In this document: one piece after another, positions 59,563 through 64,000 of the stretch
Position numbering within the stretch: position 1 is the first letter of the stretch
Layout: each line of letters starts with the position of its first letter
Assembly: GCF_012849215.1 (NCBI RefSeq)
Contig: NZ_CP051682.1
Span: 4,526,001-4,590,000, forward strand
Direction: 5' to 3'
DNA length: 64,000 nucleotides
From: Mucilaginibacter robiniae
Lineage (GTDB): Bacteria; Bacteroidota; Bacteroidia; Sphingobacteriales; Sphingobacteriaceae
The notes under the pieces: generated by a model
What the model was told of the DNA's origin: nothing
Databases searched by the model: none
Seen by the model: only the letters and a program-made list of their open reading frames with translations
Translations under genes and position numbers: made by a program

Positions 59563-60465
59563 TTAGAACTCTATTTCCCAAGCCATAATCCGCTTGTCAT
59601 CACTGGTTGAAAGGAGTTGATTACCATTCCAAGCCAGTTTGTTTACAGATAAGGCATGACTATCATAACCTTTTTCGCGACTAATGATTTTGTATAGTTT
59701 AAAATCATTCAGCCCCCATATTTTAATGCTTTTATCCATACTAGCTGAAGCAAAGTAGGGCTGGGTAGGGTGAGCCAGAACATGATTAACGGCAAACATG
59801 TGTGCCGGAATGTTTTGAGCCAATTCTAACGTTTGTACATTCCACAGTTTGATCTGCGCATCACGGGAGCCTGAAATCAAGTAGCGGTTATCTGGGGTAT
59901 ACTGCACGCTGAACACAGCCAAAGTGTGACCTTGCAATGCAGAGATAAAAGCGTAATCCTCCAAATGGTACACCTTTATCGTGCTATCACGACAAGCGAA
60001 AGCAACCTGAGTATTATTAGGTGAAATACCAATGCTACGAACGGTATCATCAGAAACTTGAATGGTATGGAGTAATTGTAAGGTATTCAAGTTCCAAACA
60101 CTCACCCGACCATCTTCAGAAGCTACCAGCAATTCTTGCTTGCTGCTTACCGATTGGATGTCAAAGATAGGTTTGCTATGGCATTTGAGTGTAGCTACAA
60201 TTTTTTGCTGCAAGAAATCAAATACCAACACATCGCCGCTACGTAACCCGGCAAACATTAACGGGAAGCCAGCAGGACAGTGTATAGCATAAATAGATGC
60301 CTGTACCGGAAACATCACTTTAATGAAAGTTTGTTTGCTCAGGCTCCATTCTACCAAACCTTTATCATTACCGCCGCTAAACAAAATGTTTGGCTTTTGC
60401 GAAAGCTCCAGTGAAAAGATAGGATTGCTATGCCCGGTAAGTTCAAATGATTTTTCTGCTTTCAT
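59563..60465 (-). CDS. WD40-repeat beta-propeller protein
   Basis: A 300-residue protein made almost entirely of WD40-type repeats, about seven (for example GHSNPIFSLELSQKPNILFSG, GHTLAVFSVQYTPDNRYLIS, IKLWNVQTLEL, DKSIKIWGLNDFKL). No signal peptide. It would form one seven-blade propeller that binds partners. It lies downstream of the histidine genes on the same strand (43 bases after hisIE), so it may be on that transcript, but no histidine role is known. Confidence 0.88.
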   Translation of the reverse strand: MKAEKSFELTGHSNPIFSLELSQKPNILFSGGNDKGLVEWSLSKQTFIKVMFPVQASIYAIHCPAGFPLMFAGLRSGDVLVFDFLQQKIVATLKCHSKPIFDIQSVSSKQELLVASEDGRVSVWNLNTLQLLHTIQVSDDTVRSIGISPNNTQVAFACRDSTIKVYHLEDYAFISALQGHTLAVFSVQYTPDNRYLISGSRDAQIKLWNVQTLELAQNIPAHMFAVNHVLAHPTQPYFASASMDKSIKIWGLNDFKLYKIISREKGYDSHALSVNKLAWNGNQLLSTSDDKRIMAWEIEF

Positions 60466-60508
60466 ACTGTGCCTGTTTTTAAAAGAATTGATAATCAGAA
60501 AAATGCTC

Positions 60509-61138
60509 TTACTGCAATTTCAATGCTTCCCCACGTGGTGGTTGAGGATTAGTATGCCTTACTTCCAGGTTTTGGGCGATAGTTTCTAAGCTTACGCCTT
60601 TCTCTCGCAGCAATACTAGAAGATGAAAAGCCAAGTCAGAAGCTTCGTTGATGAAGTCTGTCTCTGTTTCGGCCAGTGCAGCAATCACCGTTTCAACACC
60701 TTCTTCACCTACCTTCTGAGCTATTTTCTTCAAGCCTTTACGACGCAATTTATCTACGTACGATCCTTCTTGTGGATTCTCGTAGCGGCCGCGAATGATA
60801 CTTTCCAGTTCTAGAATAAAGTTTTGGTTGTACGATGTTTTAAAACAACTACGTGCGCCGGTGTGGCAGGTGGGGCCATCAGCTTTAGCTTTAATCAAGA
60901 TGGTGTCATTATCACAATCTATATGCATGCTTTGCACATGCAAAAAGTTGCTGCTGGTTTCACCTTTGGTCCACAAACGGTTTTTGGAACGGGAGTAGAA
61001 AGTAACTACTTTTTCCTGTACCGTTTTATCATAAGCTTCCTGGTTCATGTACCCCAGCATCAGCACTTCCAGTGTTTGTGCATCCTGAATAACCACCGGC
61101 ACTAACCCATCCGGCGATTTTGAAAAGTCTATTTGCAT
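60509..61138 (-). CDS. hisI: Bifunctional phosphoribosyl-AMP cyclohydrolase/phosphoribosyl-ATP diphosphatase
   Basis: A 209-residue fused HisIE. The HisI half (about 1-110) has VTFYSRSKNRLWTKGETS, HIDCDNDTILIKA (metal-binding) and CHTGARSCF. The HisE half (about 115-205) has SYVDKLRRKGLKKIAQKVGEEGVETVIAA and a helical bundle. It catalyses the second and third steps of histidine synthesis. Last of the visible his genes (44 bases after hisF). Confidence 0.95.
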   Translation of the reverse strand: MQIDFSKSPDGLVPVVIQDAQTLEVLMLGYMNQEAYDKTVQEKVVTFYSRSKNRLWTKGETSSNFLHVQSMHIDCDNDTILIKAKADGPTCHTGARSCFKTSYNQNFILELESIIRGRYENPQEGSYVDKLRRKGLKKIAQKVGEEGVETVIAALAETETDFINEASDLAFHLLVLLREKGVSLETIAQNLEVRHTNPQPPRGEALKLQ

Positions 61139-61182
61139 GTTTATTCTTTCTGAATAAAGTTGTTATCAATTTACGGCTAAAC

Positions 61183-61983
61183 CTATCTCACTTCTATGTG
61201 ATGCTCGCGTAAAAGAGTTTTTAAATCGGGTATTAATATTTCACCATAGTGGAATACCGATGCAGCCAAAGCGGCATCTACATTGGTTTGTTCGAATACA
61301 TCTACAAAATGCTGTACATTGCCCGCACCTCCGGAAGCTATAACCGGAATGCGTACCGCATCATTTACCACCTTTAAAAAGGTATTATCAAAGCCTGCTT
61401 TGGTGCCATCATGATCCATTGAGGTTAGTAATATTTCACCCGCACCACGACTTTCTGCTTCCTTTATCCAACCTAATGTTTCTTTATCGGTAGCTATGCG
61501 CCCGCCGTTCAGGTGTACAATATTAGTATTGGCTACGTGTCGGGTATCAACGGCTACAATTACAAATTGTACGCCAAAGGCTTTGGCCAGTTCATCAATT
61601 AAAGCCGGATTACGTACAGCTGCCGAGTTGATGGATATCTTATCGGCTCCGGCATTCAGCAATGCATCGGCATCCGCAATCTCGTTTATGCCACCGCCAA
61701 TGGTGAATGGAATATTAATCTGCCGGGCTACGGCTTTTACCAATTCCACTATCGTTTTACGGCGTTCGTGCGTAGCTGTGATATCCAGAAACACCAGTTC
61801 GTCGGCACCTTGCTGTGAGTAATTCCAAGCCAGTTCTACCGGATCACCGGCATCGCGCAAGTCCACAAAATTTACGCCTTTAACAGTACGCCCATCTTTT
61901 ACATCAAGGCAGGGGATAATTCGTTTAGCTAAGCCACCACTTCCACCAATGGCGGAGCTTACATGTTGTTCAATATCTTTCAA
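61183..61983 (-). CDS. hisF: Imidazole glycerol phosphate synthase subunit HisF (unusual start)
   Basis: A TIM-barrel cyclase that with HisH makes imidazole glycerol phosphate and AICAR. Motifs: AKRIIPCLDVKDGRTVKGVNF, HERRKTIVELVKAV, GGGINEIADADALL, GAGEILLTSMDHDGTKAG and IASGGAG. HisF usually begins MLAKRIIPCLDV. Here the codon before LAKR is GGC, and no ATG lies upstream in frame. TTG 61983 gives a 266-residue product with 17 extra Gly/Ser-rich residues. ATT 61950 is a weaker choice. So the exact start is uncertain, but the barrel is intact. Confidence 0.92.
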   Translation of the reverse strand: MKDIEQHVSSAIGGSGGLAKRIIPCLDVKDGRTVKGVNFVDLRDAGDPVELAWNYSQQGADELVFLDITATHERRKTIVELVKAVARQINIPFTIGGGINEIADADALLNAGADKISINSAAVRNPALIDELAKAFGVQFVIVAVDTRHVANTNIVHLNGGRIATDKETLGWIKEAESRGAGEILLTSMDHDGTKAGFDNTFLKVVNDAVRIPVIASGGAGNVQHFVDVFEQTNVDAALAASVFHYGEILIPDLKTLLREHHIEVR

Positions 61984-62043
61984 AACGAATAGTAAATGGT
62001 ACTTTTGTAAAATCTTAATTTATCAATGCCTTCCTGCAAAGAG

Positions 62044-62793
62044 TTAGATACTAATCAGTGATTTTAAGTTCCAGTTTTTTACATCTTCAATGGTAATTCG
62101 TTGTTCGTAAATAGCTTTACCTACAACGCAGCTTTCCACCTTGATTTTGCTTAGTTGTTCTATATCTTTCATCGAGCTTACACCACCTGAAGCAATTAGC
62201 TTGATGATAGGTGAGTAGTTCAATAGTTTTTTATATAGTTCAACACCGGCACCCCCTAATTTGCCGTCCTTATCAATGTCGGTACATAAGAATCGGTAAA
62301 AACCTAAATGCAGGCATCGGTCAATATAATCCATCAGCTTGATAGGGGAACTTTCCATCCAACCGGAGTATTTGATTACCTCATCTAGAACATCAATAGC
62401 TACAACAATTTTCTCGGCGCATTTAGCAGAGCCGCACATGGCTTTGCTCAGTTCATCTAAAAAAGACGGATTAGTTATAGCTTGGGTACCTACAATAACG
62501 CGGGCTATACCAGCATCGGTTAACTCCTTCACCTTATCAATACTGCGGATACCACCACCATATTGAATTTTCATATCTGTTTTTTTAATCACATCAAACA
62601 GATATTGTTGGTTGCTAAAATCGTTTTTAGCACCATTCAGGTCAATGATATGGATAAAGTTAGTACCATTAGATTGGTAGCGCTCAATCATTTCTTCCAG
62701 GCTCACGTCATATTGCGTAACCTGTTGGTAATCGCCTTCGCGAAGACGTACCACTTTCTTGTTCAGAATATCAATAGCCGGAATAATGTACAT
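62044..62793 (-). CDS. hisA: Phosphoribosylformimino-AICAR ribotide isomerase HisA
   Basis: A 249-residue TIM-barrel isomerase. Motifs: IIPAIDILNKKVVRL, IDLNGAKNDFSNQ, YGGGIRSIDKVKEL, ARVIVGTQAI, DIDKDGKLGGAG and ASGGVSSMKDIEQL. Opens the ring of ProFAR in histidine synthesis. It follows hisH by 6 bases and precedes hisF by 60. Confidence 0.95.
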   Translation of the reverse strand: MYIIPAIDILNKKVVRLREGDYQQVTQYDVSLEEMIERYQSNGTNFIHIIDLNGAKNDFSNQQYLFDVIKKTDMKIQYGGGIRSIDKVKELTDAGIARVIVGTQAITNPSFLDELSKAMCGSAKCAEKIVVAIDVLDEVIKYSGWMESSPIKLMDYIDRCLHLGFYRFLCTDIDKDGKLGGAGVELYKKLLNYSPIIKLIASGGVSSMKDIEQLSKIKVESCVVGKAIYEQRITIEDVKNWNLKSLISI

Positions 62794-62799
62794 GTTTGT

Positions 62800-63453
62800 C
62801 TATATTTTTGAAAAATTAGAAAGTATAGTTTCGCCGTACACACCCGATTTTTCTGGATGAAATTGCACGCCGTAAAAATTGTTATGCCAAATTGATGCCG
62901 AGTACTTTAAACTATAATCAGTTGATGCTAAAGTATAATCATTACTATACTCGATATAGTAGGAGTGGACAAAATAGAAATGCGCCCCCGACGGAATACC
63001 TGCAAATAGTGGATTTTGCTTATTCTGGTAAACCTGGTTCCAGCCTGTATGAGGAACTTTGTAGGCTTCACTGTTTTTAAATCTAAGTGTTTTGTTCGGA
63101 AAAATGTTCAATAGGTCAGCATTGCCTTCTTCAGAGTAGGCTGTCATGAGTTGCATACCCACACAAATACCCAGCGTTGGCTTTTGCAAAGTTTTAATAG
63201 AAGGTACCAGACCGGTATGCTCCAGTTTACTCATGGCTGCCCCGGCATGGCCCACGCCAGGTATGATGTAACGGTCGAACTTATCAAAATCAGCCTCGGT
63301 ATGAATCATGCCATAGCTTACGCCTAGCCGGTCCAGAGCGCATGTAAGCGAAAATATATTTCCGGCACCGTAACGTACAATTCCGATATTAGCAGCTCCA
63401 TTTACAGGAGATGAGGCTGTTATTTCTGAATCATTCTTTTCTTCAATTTCCAT
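62800..63453 (-). CDS. hisH: Imidazole glycerol phosphate synthase glutaminase subunit HisH
   Basis: A 217-residue class I glutamine amidotransferase that feeds ammonia to HisF. Catalytic Cys in LGICVGMQLM, His in GVQFHPEKSG, with the N-terminal core IGIVRYGAGNIFSL and YIIPGVGHAG. The first about 22 residues (MEIEEKNDSEITASSPVNGA) are polar and absent in most HisH proteins, so the true start could be further in. No other ATG is available in that stretch. Confidence 0.94.
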   Translation of the reverse strand: MEIEEKNDSEITASSPVNGAANIGIVRYGAGNIFSLTCALDRLGVSYGMIHTEADFDKFDRYIIPGVGHAGAAMSKLEHTGLVPSIKTLQKPTLGICVGMQLMTAYSEEGNADLLNIFPNKTLRFKNSEAYKVPHTGWNQVYQNKQNPLFAGIPSGAHFYFVHSYYIEYSNDYTLASTDYSLKYSASIWHNNFYGVQFHPEKSGVYGETILSNFSKI

Positions 63454-63487
63454 AGTTACTTGGATTCATTGCTAATCATAAGAGTTT

Positions 63488-64000
63488 TTACAAAACTCCT
63501 TTAGTGCTAGGTAGTACCATTTTTTCTGCATCGCGTTTTACAGCCATTTTAATGGCTTTGGCAAAAACTTTAAATATAGCCTCTATTTTATGATGTTCGT
63601 TATAGCCTTCTGCTTTGATGTTCAGGTTGCATTTTGCTGCATCTGAAAATGACTTGAAAAAATGGTAGAACATTTCGGTGGGCATATCGCCAACTTTTTC
63701 TCGCTTAAATTCAGCTTCCCACATCAACCAGTTACGTCCGCCAAAATCAATAGCGGCCTGAGCCAGACAATCATCCATTGGTAGGCAGAAACCATAACGC
63801 TCAATCCCTTTTTTATTGCCCAAAGCGGTAGCAAAAGCCTCGCCTAACGCAATTCCGGTATCTTCAATAGTATGGTGTTCATCAATATGCAAGTCACCTT
63901 TAGCCGTTATATCCAAATCCATACTACCATGTCGGGCAATTTGGTCTAGCATGTGATCAAAAAAGTGCAAGCCGGTATTAACATTGGCTTCACCTGTACC
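63488..64000 (-). CDS. hisB: Imidazoleglycerol-phosphate dehydratase HisB (5' end beyond window)
   Basis: The frame continues beyond position 64000. Visible are TGEANVNTGLHFFDHMLDQIARHG, DLHIDEHHTIEDTGIALGEA, and EAIFKVFAKAIKMAVKRD, the IGPD dehydratase with metal-binding His residues (FDHML, DEHHTIED, EGYNEHHKIEA). In many Bacteroidota HisB is a fusion with histidinol phosphatase at the N-terminus, but that part is outside the window. It is the first visible his gene in the leftward operon (hisB-hisH-hisA-hisF-hisIE). Confidence 0.95.
   Translation of the reverse strand, partial: GTGEANVNTGLHFFDHMLDQIARHGSMDLDITAKGDLHIDEHHTIEDTGIALGEAFATALGNKKGIERYGFCLPMDDCLAQAAIDFGGRNWLMWEAEFKREKVGDMPTEMFYHFFKSFSDAAKCNLNIKAEGYNEHHKIEAIFKVFAKAIKMAVKRDAEKMVLPSTKGVL

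Noticed and set aside
1..64000. CRISPR array, tRNA, prophage or insertion sequence
   Set aside because: No regularly spaced direct repeats, no cloverleaf with anticodon, no transposase or phage proteins, and no sharp composition change were found on either strand.

Overview
The window looks like a chromosome segment of a Bacteroidota bacterium, most likely Sphingobacteriaceae (Mucilaginibacter or Pedobacter type). This rests on a GldC homologue, a type IX secretion cargo with a gliding-motility-type C-terminal domain, FtsX/MacB-type permeases with the usual family architecture, a cysteine-type CcmE, TAnnTTTG promoter -7 boxes in place of sigma70 sites, and about 40 % GC with weak ribosome binding sites. 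I see no rRNA, tRNA, insertion sequence, prophage or CRISPR array. Genes are densely packed and on both strands. Several convergent pairs abut or overlap, and only one gap exceeds 300 bases.

Layout. 0-8.7 kb: the 5' end of purK, isocitrate dehydrogenase with a strong terminator, a lipoprotein, an isolated nuoA-nuoB pair whose nuoA start codon overlaps that of a divergent flavoprotein, a GT87-type membrane glycosyltransferase, a tandem pair of secreted paralogues of unknown function, and threonine aldolase. 8.7-17.8 kb: aldo/keto reductase, topoisomerase IB, an SDR enzyme, a two-haem cytochrome c, GNAT and Nudix enzymes, riboflavin synthase, a TPR protein and an HscA-type Hsp70. 17.9-26.5 kb: a large outer-membrane protein combining a metallopeptidase-like domain, a propeller and a barrel, then CutC, a glycosylasparaginase-like enzyme, dihydroorotase and an FtsX-type permease.

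26.5-37.2 kb: an intergenic region with a striking symmetric six-unit palindrome; a DEAD-box helicase operon carrying gldC and small membrane proteins; and a signalling locus made of a 1150-residue hybrid kinase, CheR, CheB and a second hybrid kinase, with no classical chemoreceptor, followed by an alkyltransferase. 37.3-47.3 kb: a cytochrome c maturation region (ccmB, ccmC, ccmD, ccmE, ccmF) interrupted by a carboxypeptidase-regulatory-domain protein, glutamate dehydrogenase and a type IX cargo. It ends with a dioxygenase gene whose 5' coding region forms a perfect 16-bp hairpin.

47.3-58.3 kb: alpha/beta hydrolase, a DUF2520 protein, ferredoxin-iscX, kdsC, maf, exopolyphosphatase, a two-gene ABC exporter, grpE-dnaJ, ftsE without ftsX, and an acyl-CoA reductase divergent from a dicluster ferredoxin. 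58.3-64 kb: an NlpC/P60 hydrolase, a WD40 protein, and the end of a histidine operon (hisB-hisH-hisA-hisF-hisIE) running leftwards and cut by the window edge.

Most genes are core metabolism. The parts I find most worth a second look are the CheR/CheB phosphorelay locus with its 28-residue coiled-coil repeat, the palindromes and hairpins at gene starts, the cysteine-type CcmE, the extended orphan NuoA, and the peptidase-propeller-barrel protein. I found no convincing completely new system.
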